Positions 52,748 through 64,000 of a DNA stretch of 64,000 bases are shown here, piece after piece. The notes under the pieces were generated by a model. It was not told the DNA's origin. It saw nothing but the letters and a program-made list of their open reading frames with translations, and ran no database searches. The position numbers and the translations under genes were made by a program. Position 1 is the stretch's first letter; the number at the start of each line of letters is the position of its first letter. This DNA is from Onchocerca lupi. Its lineage: Eukaryota > Nematoda > Chromadorea > Rhabditida > Onchocercidae. The DNA is taken from NCBI GenBank assembly GCA_028564675.1, contig JAOVVO010000451.1, positions 1 to 64,000 on the forward strand, read 5' to 3'.

Positions 52748-55700
52748 ATGCCACCTAGGAAAGTAGCTCGTAAAGTGACACAACAACCGATAAAAGAGGA
52801 AAAACATCGTAGGAGAGAAAAGAAGGAAGGAAGAAAACGGGAAAATAAGAAGGGAAAGGAAATGGTAAAAGCTTCTTTAACAACAGCACCGAAACCATTG
52901 GCGGGGACACAAAATTTAGAAACCATAGATACAGATGAACATACCGAAATGGAAGAACCAGCGATTTCTTCATCACAGTCCTTAATAATCAATGTAAATA
53001 CGGTTTTCATTGGTATTAATTTTTCTAAGAATTTTCTTTATCTGAAGTGAATCAAATGGAAGATTCTTAACTATGTGATTTCAGTATCGAATCATAGGTT
53101 TGGGAGATGAGGGAGGGAAGAATAGGGAAGATCATGCTTGCATGCTCCATTGCCTATAAATCTGATTTGGCTTGATGTGTTATTGAAAGAGGGCAAATAG
53201 ATACAAATAGATACTTTACGAATTCAATTTGTTGTTGAGGGTGAGTACGATAATTTGCGAATGAATAGCAGCGGACGTGGAAAGAAACGGAAACTTCACT
53301 CTTTGGACTTAAGCATCTGTTCTACTGCAAACCAGACACTCAGTAAGTACTTTTGAATATGGAATTGAAAAATGTTAGAAACATACACATCGAATTTATT
53401 AATAATTTTAAAGGAAAATTTTTGATGTCATCCGATGCAACTTTATTGGATGTAACTGGCCAAAGAACGAAATGCAGATATTAGGATGTTATCTGTCCTG
53501 ATGTTTGAGTTTTGATCTGGTTCAAAATATTACTTATTCCTAGACGAAAAAGATAAAAGAAAAAGAATGTATGAATTTTGTTTAAGAATTAATATTTTTT
53601 TTCGGGTTTTTTGAATGACATGAATCATTGTGACATTACCAATGGTTTTGGCAATATTTCAGATAATAGTGCGGGGAATTCGATCGCTCGTCGGGTGAAG
53701 AAATTCCATTTATCAGTTGAGAATTTTTTACCAACTGAAAAAGGTGATCGAGTACTGAGTTGTGGCGAAGGTGAGCAACTTGGACATCCAGGACGAAGTA
53801 CAACTCGGAAACCACGAGCCATTGGTACGCTTCCGGAGGAGAAATTAATTATTCAGGTCGATATAATGTTTCAGTGACGTTCACACGTTAGTAAACTCTT
53901 CTAATAATACTTAGAAAGATGTTATTTTAAAAATCCAAAAATTATGACGAAGGAGTAGTAGAGTTCAAAAAGTGCGGAAACATATTTGCCTCCAAAATAC
54001 TAAACGAAGGAGCAAACATGCTTCCCGCCAAAATGGTGATCATGTTTATCACCAAAAAAAAAAATGATTCTTCTCTTTTTCTATTTAATAGCAAAGGGTA
54101 AATATGTTTGCCACCGAAAGGATAGATATGTTTACTGCCAAAATGCTTCGGTCAACAAAGAAACAAGGCGAAGTCGACCAATGATGAGGCGACAAATTGG
54201 AGATCAGGAAAGAAGGAGAAGCTTCGGAAGAATATGTAAAGATCGGATTTTGGAGAAGAATCATTCTTGGCTACAAATTCTTGATTAAAAGTTCTCCAGA
54301 ATATAACTTCTGTAACGACTCAGGAAAGTTTTGCAACAATCAACGGTTTCTACAACAATCAATCGATGATTTCTACTACAATCAACTAATCGACTGTTTT
54401 TCTACTATCAGCAAGAATAATTCTTTGATCAATTATCTCGAATATTCTTCAACAATTTTTTGTATTATATAGGAAGATAAACTCTTCCATTTATCAATAG
54501 TTACTTTTGAAATAAAATAACTATAAAAGCAGTGAAGAATAGTTGTTTTTTGTTCAGTGGCTCATTAAGGTAATTTTATGCTTGTTTCTTTTTCCAAATA
54601 TGAAATTATATGAGTGCGGATAATCTGTTTGCCTATTTGCTTCACGATTTAAATGCTGTTTCTAACTTTTTTCAATTAATGAATTGGATTACATTCGTCA
54701 AACTGATGATATAGTTTGAAGATATATTTCAGGTTGTAGCAGGTGGAGTTCATTCTCTGGTGTTAATGGAGGATGGTACAGTGTATGGTTGCGGAATAAA
54801 TGAAAAAGGTACTGTGCCGGGTGAGGGTATCGAACCAGAGGGATCTGCAGATAAGTTAACTCCAATTAAGTTCAACGATTCACTCATACAACGCAATGGA
54901 AAGGTTTATACCATTTGCATAAATAATTGAAAAATCGATTTTTGATCTTAATCTCCAATATTACAGAGAAAAAAGAGGGATATTTAATCAGAGAAAGAAA
55001 ATTAAGGGTGTTTTCTATAATATGTTGTATTTTCAGATAATTATGCTTACTGCTGGTGCCAGTTTCTCGGCAGCACTTACTGAGAAAGGCAGTGTTATCG
55101 CTTGGGGTAACATACGGGTAATATTTATATTAGTATTTTTTTTTTTTTTTTTGATAAAAATTGTGTATGTGCATTCTATCATTAGAGAGTAATCATTTCT
55201 TTAAGGGTATGTCGGGTTGCATCGAAAGCCACGAAACATTGCTGCAGATGGAGAAACAGCCAATGGTTATAGTGCAACACCAGCAAAAAGTCATTGTAAA
55301 GGTATTGGGATAATTGTTTCTTTTGAATAAGTCTTATAATTGCTTTTGTCGATTAATTTTGAAGAAATTTGCAGATTGCAGCAGGTGAGAATCATCTGGT
55401 AATGCTAACAGAGAATGGAGAAGTGTTGACATTCGGTGATGGGTCGGTTGGTCAGTTAGGCAGGTGCTCACGGGTATCGCATATTCGCTCCCAGCGAATG
55501 GTAAGCGATTCGCCAGACTCGTTGAGAATTTCAGTTTATGATAAAGGGAAAAAGAAACTCGTAATTTTCGACAACATTATGGCTGGTGGATTTTGGACTG
55601 CTGCTCGATCCATTGATGGCACTGTTTATGTCTGTGGATTGAACAATTTCGGACAATTAGGTGTGCCAACACCAGAAACTCCGCAAGATAGAGGTTTGTA

Positions 55701-56820
55701 TGGCATGTTTTAATTCGCAGCTCGGCGAGGACATGAAAAAATTTGTAGATACCTTATTTCTTTTTTGCTGCATTAAGCAAAGGAATTTTTTGTAGGCAAT
55801 ATATGAAGTCAGATCATATATTTAATACATTTCTTTCAAGCCAGAAAAATTGAGTTTAATATCATTCAGGAACTGGAACAGTCAGCTTACTTTATATCAT
55901 CCGTAGAGAAATCTGAAAATCCTCGTCTTTCATTTCGTCAAATAAATTACTGAGTTCTGTAATGAATTTTGTAGATAATCAACCAGAATTGAAAATAATG
56001 CATCCGATCAAAGCAATCGCTTTCGAAAGCACAGCAATTGTTGAGCTAAGTGGTATTCAGCATATCATTGCACTGAATGCACAAGGTACTAAATTCGCAT
56101 CATCTTAAACTCGAGAATTTTCTGTATATATTTTAACTTATGCTAACCATTATCACTTCTTTTTTAGATTGATTTGCAACGTTTTCACTACTAGAAATGT
56201 CTGATAATGGTTTTCACTACTAGAAATGTCTGAAGTGTCTCTGACATAATATTCGATACGCAAGTTTTTCAAAAAAAGAAATTTTATTAGGCGAAATATA
56301 TGGCATTGGTAAAAATACGGACAATGCGCTCGGATTGGGTACGTGGAATGGTAAGGAAGATGTTGACCACTGGAAATATTCGGAACTACAGAAAATCGAT
56401 ATATCTGAACCGATTAGGGGAATATCGGCTAGTCTTGGTTGCTCGATTGTTTGGACTGATAATGGTAATTTTTGCACTATTTGCAAGAAAGCTGTTCGTT
56501 ATAGGAACAACGCATGATTATTTCTAAAATAGGTATGAACAGAAAATGTTTCCTGATAGATTTAGGGTCCATCTGTGTTGGTATAGCTTCCTAAGCCTAT
56601 ATAATTGTTTTTTTTTTTTTTCTGTTTAGGAAGTGCCTATTCTTGGGGTTATGATTCTTCCGGTCAACTTGGTTTGGGAATCAAAGATGATGAAGAGAAA
56701 ATGGTTCCGCTACCACGGAAGATTACTTCCGCACATCTTGATGGTTATCGCATTATTGGAGTATCGTTGGCCGACAATCATGCTCTTTTTCTTGCTAAAA
56801 AAATTATGAATAGTGAATAA
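52748..56820 (+). CDS. ran-3: RCC1, chromatin-bound Ran guanine-nucleotide exchange factor
   Basis: Generates Ran-GTP on chromatin for nuclear transport, spindle assembly and envelope formation. Nine exons join in phase to about 533 residues: 52748-53012, 53663-53856, 54733-54903, 55037-55117, 55206-55301, 55375-55693, 55975-56085, 56291-56464 and 56630-56820 (TAA). The first exon (MPPRKVARKVTQQP, then very Lys/Arg/Glu-rich) matches the basic RCC1 tail (human MSPKRIAKRR). The seven-bladed propeller repeats are clear: RVLSCGEGEQLGHPG, VVAGGVHSLVLMEDGTVYGC, LTAGASFSAALTEKGSVIAWG, IAAGENHLVMLTENGEVLTFG, VYVCGLNNFGQLGVP, ELSGIQHIIALNAQGEIYGIG and SAYSWGYDSSGQLGLG. The correct frame of the fifth exon is shown by MEKQPMVIVQHQQKVIVK running into IAAGENH. 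An alternative first exon (53261-53342, MNSSGRGKKRKLHS) also has a phase-compatible donor. Residues equivalent to human Asp128 and Asp182 differ; His304 is kept (see findings). Confidence 0.95.
53261..53342 (+). CDS. ran-3: Alternative first exon of RCC1
   Basis: An ATG at 53261 opens MNSSGRGKKRKLHSLDL and reaches a GTAAGT donor after 53342, leaving one base. That is the same phase as the 52748-53012 exon, so both can join the exon at 53663. It cannot be a cassette exon between the two: entering it from the acceptor at 53266-53267 in the required phase meets a stop. It would replace the 88-residue basic tail by 27 residues with a GKKRK nuclear-signal-like patch. Use of this start is inferred from phase and content only. 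Confidence 0.5.
53975..54150. repeat. Degenerate short tandem repeat in RCC1 intron 2
   Basis: Five loose copies of a unit like AACATGTTTGCCACCAAAA occur within about 170 nt: GAAACATATTTGCCTCCAAAA (53978), CAAACATGCTTCCCGCCAAAA (54013), ATCATGTTTATCACCAAAAA, AATATGTTTGCCACCGAAA (54100) and GATATGTTTACTGCCAAAA (54123). Spacing is irregular. I know of no element with this sequence. Confidence 0.5.
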
Positions 56821-57062
56821 TATACATGCTTTGATAAAATTAATTTTGTTTAAAGTGTATTGCATGTTATTTAGCAGTGAATTAAAATGGTAATTTACTT
56901 CAGCATCATGAAATTGAAATTCTTTTTTTAATTTTCTTCTTTATCTTCGAAATTTTTATATCATTTCCTGATAGGTTACCGTATTTTTGGATATTCGTTG
57001 ATTGTTTCTTGGATTTTTTGTTGAATTCAACATTATTTGGAATTCTCCATAGGTGGAAGTCC

Positions 57063-57103
<41 letters not shown>

Positions 57104-58966
57104 AACTAGATTGATTTTCCAAATTGTTCCACATTGTTTCATGTTCTTTAAATTGTTTGATGTATTGCTTAATTCTTTGTTTCATTATGACCGTGATATA
57201 TGCTCGGTATTATAGGTGATTCAATCTTGACATTTCCTCGTCATTTTTTTTTAAGCACTGTTATTAGTTATCTTTTGCAAGCATATTTTTAAGGGCGTAT
57301 ACTTTATTCGCTCTATTGCGCGAAATTTTATTGCTGCATTTGTCGTGAAACTTTTTTGTTTGGAGAAATTGGAGATTGGTTGGTTGGATAGATAAATTTT
57401 TTGTGTGAATATAAAGGCTTTGTTATAGTTTAGTTTGTTGCCTCAACTGCGTTAGAATACAATCTATGGATGAATATGGAAGGTACAATAGACAGCTTGA
57501 AATTTTTTATTTTATGAATAGGAGAAATTACTGGATTATTGATTAGCTGAATTGGTCAATCTGATTTGAACATTAGTACTGACATTTACATAGTCGGAGA
57601 TGTTTTCAATAATCTAGACAATTTACATCAGTATCGAATCTTAGAGATTAAAGATTTGGTTATTTGATGGTAAGAACTCACAATATTTCAAGCATTTCAC
57701 GTTGAATTCGAAGTTGAGAGAACAAGAGCTTAATTAAGATATTTGCAATTACTTGGTAATTCACATAATCTCAAAATGAGGATTTAAAAGATGATTTTAT
57801 TTCATGTTAAAGTTATTTCGAGATCTCATGTGATCGAAGGCTAAGATCTTGTAGGTAACTTCTTGATTGTTTTTGGTTTTTTTCTGATTTACCAGCTTCT
57901 TTTCCTTAATTATTTATAATTTCAGGTTTCGGATCGTGTCATTGCTGATCCGGAAAAATTCTCATTGATTTCGCTACCGAAACCATTCGTTACTTGATTT
58001 TATTTTATGTCAAAGTTACTTCGAGATCTCATGTGATCGAAGACTAAGTGATCTGGATAATTTACTTGTTTGTGAATAATTTAAGAATTTCACATAGTCA
58101 AACGTAAGATTTGATCAGTGATTTGTTCGGGAATTTTCTTGAAATTTATATTTTAGAGTTCAAATCGATTTTCCCAAGATACAGGAATGTCTTTTTAGAG
58201 AAATATAAATTACTTTATTTCATTATATTTATAAAAATGTTTCGGTTTTCTAACAGCATCTCATTACTTTTTCACTAGCAGAGCAATTATCGATAGAAAG
58301 ACACAATGTAAGCAGAGCTCCTAGTCCTAAGCGAAATAATAATAATGTGAAGCGACTAGTGTTGTCTTCCGGATAGTATAGCTCCATCCGTTTATGAATA
58401 CATTAAATATTATCTATATCTGTTTTGTTGGCATCAAAACTTCTCGTTGGCGGTATGTTCTCATAGGAAATGATTTGGAATTTGTCAAAAGAAACTCTTC
58501 GTTGGATATTGTTCCGCGGTCCGAAGTCCATTTTCGTTCTTCAAACATTTATCCAAATCTACTACTCTAATTCATCTCATCTGTCATGTTAATCTTTGTG
58601 TTTCTGATGCTTTGAACTGAGAATTTCTGGATGATTGAGCTTTGAATTGAGAATTTCTTTGATTATGATAATCAACAGAATGCAACTATTCACATCGTAT
58701 TAATAAATCTTTATAAAAATTGATTTAAAAAAAATGCCAAAGAAAATGGCAGCAAGACTAATAGAATAGCTTGTAGCAACTTGCCGCAACATAAAAATGC
58801 AGTTAAATAAAAACTGGACATATTATTTGAAGTAGTTGAATTAAAGTGATATATTATGCAATAAAAAAAATTGAAGTGTTAGTAAATGCATAACTATAAT
58901 TCTAAAAGTACTATTAATAGCAATATTAGTAGAAAACAACGTTCCTAATGTTATCTTGGCCATTCA

Positions 58967-59006
<40 letters not shown>

Positions 59007-60024
59007 CTTATTTCTAGTATAACTGGTCCCATTATATCGTAGTCAGAATTAAATTGCGTTAATGGTTGAACCGTGTATTATCTTATATACAAAAAAGGTA
59101 TCTTGAGCTCAAGTGTGACATACAATAGACAACAAAAAAGTGTAGAAGCTCAGTACAAAGAATGATGGCTCTTAGTTTTATATTATCCTGCGATTCTCTA
59201 TTCCTTAGGCATTCATTTATTAAATAACAATTTACTTGTTCCCAGCAAATTTGTTAGTTTCTTATTCAATACGTTATGCCTATGCCTTAAGATACGATAA
59301 AATTTGTATAATGAAGAACTCAAAAAAGAATAATAGAATGTTGCTATTACTTTACATAAGCACTGTGAACTATATATATAGAAATACACTGTCAAACACG
59401 AAAGGCATTCACATGCAGCTGAAGGCCACAAAAGGGAAATTGAAATTTTCTAAATGCATCGATAAAAATAATACACACAGGAGAATATATACATTTCATA
59501 CAAATTAATAATAAGAATTATAAATATGGAATTTCAAAAAATGTAATGAAAAAGCTACAAAGACTTACCACTTCAACTTCTATCACTTCTGTTTTTAAGA
59601 ACTACTGCCGTTTTAGCCAGAATTGAAATCGAAACAATTATGGTTGGGCTGTTATGATAAGGTTAATACGTGATAAGTTTTAAAACTACAAATGCAGAAA
59701 GAGAAATGCTGCAAAAAAAAAGAGAAAAAAACCAACAATAAGAAAAAAAAAAGCATGGATGGTAAACTAACGAAGAGAATTAAAAATGTTCAACTCCATC
59801 CAGAATAAAAAAATAACGCCGTACGAAGGATGAAATTTCAACTGAACTGAGTCGTACCCGCCTCTCGACCACAAAAAAGAAGATCATTAAACGCTTTGGT
59901 GTCCATTCCTGTCTTTCCATTAAGCACTTAGCTGGTCAAGACCGGATACTGATTGATCACTACTTCATAATTTACTTAGATTCCGCCGAGCCTAAAATCT
60001 GTGAGTCAATTGTTGCATAAGGTT
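56821..60024. other. Convergent intergenic region between RCC1 and CDC14
   Basis: About 3.2 kb without a supported gene. It contains the two 3' UTRs, a T tract of about 39 nt (57064-57102), an A tract of about 36 nt (58968-59003) and a duplicated block of about 55 nt at 57797 and 57997, listed separately. Short open frames (59213-59431, 59236-59508) show no recognisable content. Confidence 0.5.
57797..58050. repeat. Direct repeat pair of about 55 nt
   Basis: TTTATTTCATGTTAAAGTTATTTCGAGATCTCATGTGATCGAAGGCTAAG begins at about 57796. It recurs with few changes from about 57996 (TTTTATGTCAAAGTTACTTCGAGATCTCATGTGATCGAAGACTAAG). The perfect core is CGAGATCTCATGTGATCGAA. The copies are direct and 200 nt apart; the core includes the palindrome GAGATCTC. 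Confidence 0.75.
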
Positions 60025-63000
60025 TCAATCTCTTTTCACTAAATCCTAGAGATGATATACAGTTCATGAAGAATGGATGGTTATGGAAAAAAATATTTCA
60101 GATTGCATAATACTTAAAGAAAAAGCTGTGCAAATACTCACAGAGCTACCGATAAGAGCAACAGAATTGGGTGCAAGCTCTTTGGCAGGGTCATTGAACT
60201 GAAACACACCATATGTTTTATCATTCTTTCGAGGCCTTAGTTCATAGACCGATGCCGGCAAATGAACTTTAACTCCTGAGCAAGGATAAGGTTTATTGCG
60301 TAGCCTAAAATAATTTTTAACTATTAAATCATTCCTTTTTAACGATATTTTAATAAGAGAATAAATTACTACTACAGAGACGAAATAATAAACCAAAAAA
60401 GCATTGTCACTGTGCAATTTCATTGAATCTCGTTTTTCTAAATTAAAAAAAAAATTTACGAGGCAAGTTTTCGCACTGATTTGCACTTCGTCAATGGTCT
60501 ACTGTTTGCTGGGGAAGTCGTTGCAGATATCGTAACTCGTGAAATCTGAATATTTCCAATATGAGGTATAAATATGCTATTATTTGGAAATGTGATTGGT
60601 ACTTTCATTTGATCTAATACGTAGTAATTTCATTTTATTTAAAAAAAAAAATCAAGCTTCAATGATCATATTTTTGGTGTTAGAAAAAAGCAAAAAATTT
60701 CCTTTAATATGCCTAAACTTACATGTGGGTTAACATTCGCATCTAAAATCACATCATTCTTCATTAGATAATATTCGATACATTAGTAATTCTGTAGTAT
60801 AAAATATCAAATAATATTCCCTGATAAATTCACATCTGTAATCTTATTCTCTCTACTTTCCTTGTTTTATGCATATAATAATATATAAGTCCGCTAAAAA
60901 CATTCTTTTTCATATTCTGATAATCCATTCTCCAATATTACAATGTTAAAAATTACCCGCGGTAGTCTGCTGATATCGCCATAGCTTCGCAAAGAGCGTT
61001 TTGCCGTCGCATTAACATTGGCCGAGAGTGGTTTAACGGGGGTTGTAGGGGATGTGAATTTTGCATGTGATATCGTAATTCTTTGTGCTTTAACCTTCTG
61101 TACCAGCAGATGATCACCCTGACTTGGTTTCTCTCTTTTTTTCTCACCACACTCCTTCTCTATCATTTTTTCTAGCTGTAAAATATAGAATAATTAAAGA
61201 AAATATCAAATAAAGAAAAAACCTGCAATAACGATATTTTCTTTAATTATATTAAATAGCGAATAATTTAAAAAAATATAGTTATTGTAGATTAGTTAGC
61301 TCTCGTTTTTCTCTTTATTCTAGGAGACATAAAAAATTTTTTAAAGTATACAACTTTATTGGTTTTTCTTGGTGAAGCTTTCAGTGAAATAGGCCGACGT
61401 GTAGGCAGCACTATTCCTTTCGAATTCGAATCTTCAATACGAATTTCATTCACCTGAAGATTTTCGAAAATAAGCCAAACAATCCATAGTAAATAAACTT
61501 TGTGTTTTATTTTGATTTGAATGCTAAAGTGAGAGAAAGTGTTCGTCTAGCAAACCTTATTAGCCAATTGTGAAAGATGAGGAGAAGCGGATTTGCAACC
61601 CATCGCCCAGCACCATGGTTGCTTTTCAATAAGGAACTCCTGCTGTGGTCCAATCACTGAACCAGGCCTGCAAATCCGTAACCAAGCTATCGATTCGGCT
61701 GCTGTTACGCCATACTCTTTCATCAACCAACAAGCTATCAATGTTCCGGTCCGACCTAAGCCTGCCTAAAATTTCTTGATGCAAATAATAAATTTTCTTT
61801 AAAATTTTGCATTTTACAATTGATTTAAACATTTCAAACACCTTGCAGTGAACGGCCACGCCTCCCCTCGCGCTATCAACAACATTAATAAACCGTTCAA
61901 CGATTTCATCAGATGGAACCGAACCATCAACGAAAAAGAGATCGACATGCTCGAAACCTGCATCTAAAAACCTGCAAAAATGAATCAGTTGAAAAATATT
62001 CTAAAAAGCGAAATTAAAAATGACATCGTCATTTTCCAATACATCCTAAAAACGATACAATGACGACGAACCTTTTAGCATCATACATACGCTTGTTGAG
62101 CCGTATGATAGTCGAAATGTTATGTGTGCGGAAGTAATCAAAATACACTTCAGGTGCATGATATGGATAACCTAAAATTACGAGGTTTTCGATATTTCGA
62201 GTTTTTTTTTCTCATCATGCACCGGCTTACATCGCTGGCTCTCTTCCAGTCGATTGGTTGAACGATAATAACAATCATGAAAATGTTTTTTTCTTCCTGA
62301 GAATTATTGAGAATCAATTATAAATACGTATACCTTTGTATGAATTTGAAAAATCTTCAAAAAAAACTCTAACCATTCTCAATAATTGATTCATTATGCG
62401 GTCCACAGAAACTTAGTATTTTGGACGGTATAATCCAGTTTAGATCGCCATTCTCAACCTTCTCGTAATATTCATATTCGTCCGGATCGAAAGAATCAAA
62501 TGCCAACCAACCGAATTTTACTGCCTGCAGTTATCCATACATGTAATATTCATTATAAGTAAACAATTAAATTTCATATCTTTTTTCTATCATAATTTTA
62601 TCATGGCATATTACAAATTTTCACGCAATATGTTAAGATATTTCAATTTTCGGAACAATGCATTTAATATTACTTAGAATGAAACTGCATGTGGAAGTAT
62701 CATCGTGTAAACTTCTCTGATACCTACTTTAATATTTGTCTCGTGATATATATAGAATGATATTACATTACCATCTTATCGAAGATTTAACAAATGGTAT
62801 CTCAAAATGTCAAATAAGAAAAAATATAATTTTTTAAAGAATGTAGTAGCTTTATAATTGTAGTCCTTTATAAAAGCATTTCAGATCTTTTCCAAAAAAC
62901 ACATGTAATAAATGCCTTTTATGCTATTAAAAGACTTTCGATTGATAATAATTTTATCATTTATCAAAATTTGTACATGCTGTTACACTCTTATGTTTGC

Positions 63001-63686
63001 TAAAAAATATTGATGAGCAATTGGATTACTCTCGATGTTTGTACTATTATGAAACAAATGGGTTATTGATATGTGGTAGATTCAGTACTGAAGTGGCACT
63101 GAAGGGGCGTATTTGCACTCCGAGTTATTTGCTATTTATGCAGTTTGGAATTTTCCTAGAGTTTCCGAAAATAAATCTCTGAGTAAGTTTGATTCCAAAT
63201 AATATATCGATTAGCTAAATTCATCAAACCCAGTTATAGCTTAAGGACGAAAAATATTAATAGTTTTGCTTCCTTCCCTCTCTCTCTCTTCCTCTTCTCT
63301 CTGGCATACGCTATGCAAAAATTGTCGCTGTGTAGCGAAAGGGAAAAAATACAGGCAAGATTTTGAAAGTAAAACATTATTACAAAATTGATGGAAAAAT
63401 TCACTGACGAAACTTTATTTTTTCTCTTCTTTCAACTTCTTCAGAAACATTAATTGAACGATCAGTATCCGCTGCTAATTAGTAATCAATTAATAAATGT
63501 AGAACGATTAATGAAACTTCATGCTCTCTCCATAAATACCTTCTCAATACTGCGAAGTACATTGTGAAGATGCAATCTGTAAGTTGCGGGACCCATTGCT
63601 GCATCTCGAAATCCGATAAAGCCATTTGGTTCCGCCTTGTGCATCCGCAAATATGCTATTTCGGCTGTCATTCCCAAGTAGAGAAT
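60025..63686 (-). CDS. cdc-14: CDC14 dual-specificity phosphatase, 5' end outside the window
   Basis: Phosphatase that removes proline-directed (Cdk) phosphates and acts in cell-cycle exit, quiescence and cytokinesis. Minus-strand exons in phase: 63540-63686, 62374-62524, 62072-62171, 61842-61971, 61556-61765, 61355-61453, 60957-61175, 60487-60545, 60142-60304 and 60025-60045 (stop). They give about 432 residues, and at least one 5' exon lies to the right of 64000, because the first exon here starts at an acceptor inside the N-terminal domain (ILYLGMTAEIAYLRM, FRDAAMGPATYRLHLHNV). The catalytic core is complete: FDPDEYEYYEKVENGDLNW, IRLNKR, DAGFEHVDLFFVDGSVPSDE with the general-acid Asp, the PTP loop HCKAGLGRTG (Cys and Arg both present) and ICRPGSVIGPQQEFL. 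The tail is basic and Ser/Thr-rich, with KPLSANVNATAKRSLRS, and ends in LVALIGSS-like sequence. The last exon is tentative; without that splice the frame ends at 60064. The short C-terminal tail is typical of nematodes rather than vertebrates. Confidence 0.93.
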
Positions 63687-64000
63687 CTGGAAGAAGAAAA
63701 CGACAATGTGATGGTTACACCAAAAATTTTTTTTAAATGTTTTCATTTATCTATAAAATATACGAAGTGAATTTGTCTTAATTAATTTTTCTTTATTATT
63801 TTTACTCTTTGTTTTTTACTTAGGACACTTTTTTCGTATATTACTATTATTAATTTGGATTAAATTATTTGTTGCTCTTTTCTCTAAAAATTTTCTCTTA
63901 TTAAAGACTATAAAAATTAAAAGAACTTCCCCGCAGATTTTTGATTCGCAGAACAATTACATGTTAAACAAAAATAAAGATTAAACATGAAAGAACATAC
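63687..64000. other. Intron or upstream part of CDC14
   Basis: No exon is visible here on the minus strand, so this is probably intron. The missing N-terminal CDC14 exon or exons should lie beyond the right edge. Confidence 0.5.

Overview
This is a eukaryotic, AT-rich window. Its genes are broken into exons of about 60-330 nt by introns with short GT donors and pyrimidine-rich TTTTCAG-type acceptors. Together with an Srsx-type chemoreceptor (a nematode-specific 7TM family) and BEL/Pao and Helitron-like debris, this points to a nematode. The intron sizes and protein flavour suggest a clade III spirurid/filarial worm; that placement is inference, because no species marker is visible. I saw no bacterial (for example Wolbachia-derived) genes.

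Layout, left to right. (1) 1286-19082 (+): a very large DOCK-C (DOCK6/7/8-like) Rac/Cdc42 guanine-nucleotide exchange factor, about 44 exons and about 2,200 residues, reconstructed almost completely in phase. (2) 22080-36228 (-): a tandem cluster of Srsx receptor copies. The middle copy (25755-31861) is an intact 311-residue gene whose six exons join in phase. The left copy is frameshifted and lacks TM1, and the right copy is reduced to its first and last parts. The middle copy carries a 3.5 kb intron holding BEL/Pao retrotransposon remains, and its upstream flank carries a long foldback hairpin. Both insertions have an approximate empty site in the left copy. (3) 36880-37085 (-): the C-terminal end of a PIF1/Helitron-type helicase, decayed. 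(4) 38553-43515 (-): INCENP (icp-1), the Aurora B activating scaffold, with its IN-box at the C-terminus. (5) 44105-44644 (-): an intronless, probably membrane-anchored, cysteine-rich protein of unknown function. (6) 46107-50454 (-): FAF1/UBXN-3 with UBA, UAS and UBX domains. (7) 52748-56820 (+): RCC1 (ran-3), the chromatin-bound Ran exchange factor, with two possible first exons. (8) 60025-63686 (-): CDC14 phosphatase; its 5' end lies beyond the right edge.

Four neighbours (INCENP, FAF1, RCC1, CDC14) act in chromosome segregation, p97-linked ubiquitin handling or mitotic exit, but they are separate transcription units and I see no operon-like spacing. FAF1 and RCC1 are divergent across 2.3 kb, and RCC1 and CDC14 are convergent across 3.2 kb. 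The points most worth a second look are a one-base-off splice acceptor in the DOCK gene that would drop a conserved segment, substitutions at two known catalytic positions of RCC1 together with an alternative first exon that lacks the N-terminal methylation motif, and the receptor cluster with paralogous empty sites for its insertions.
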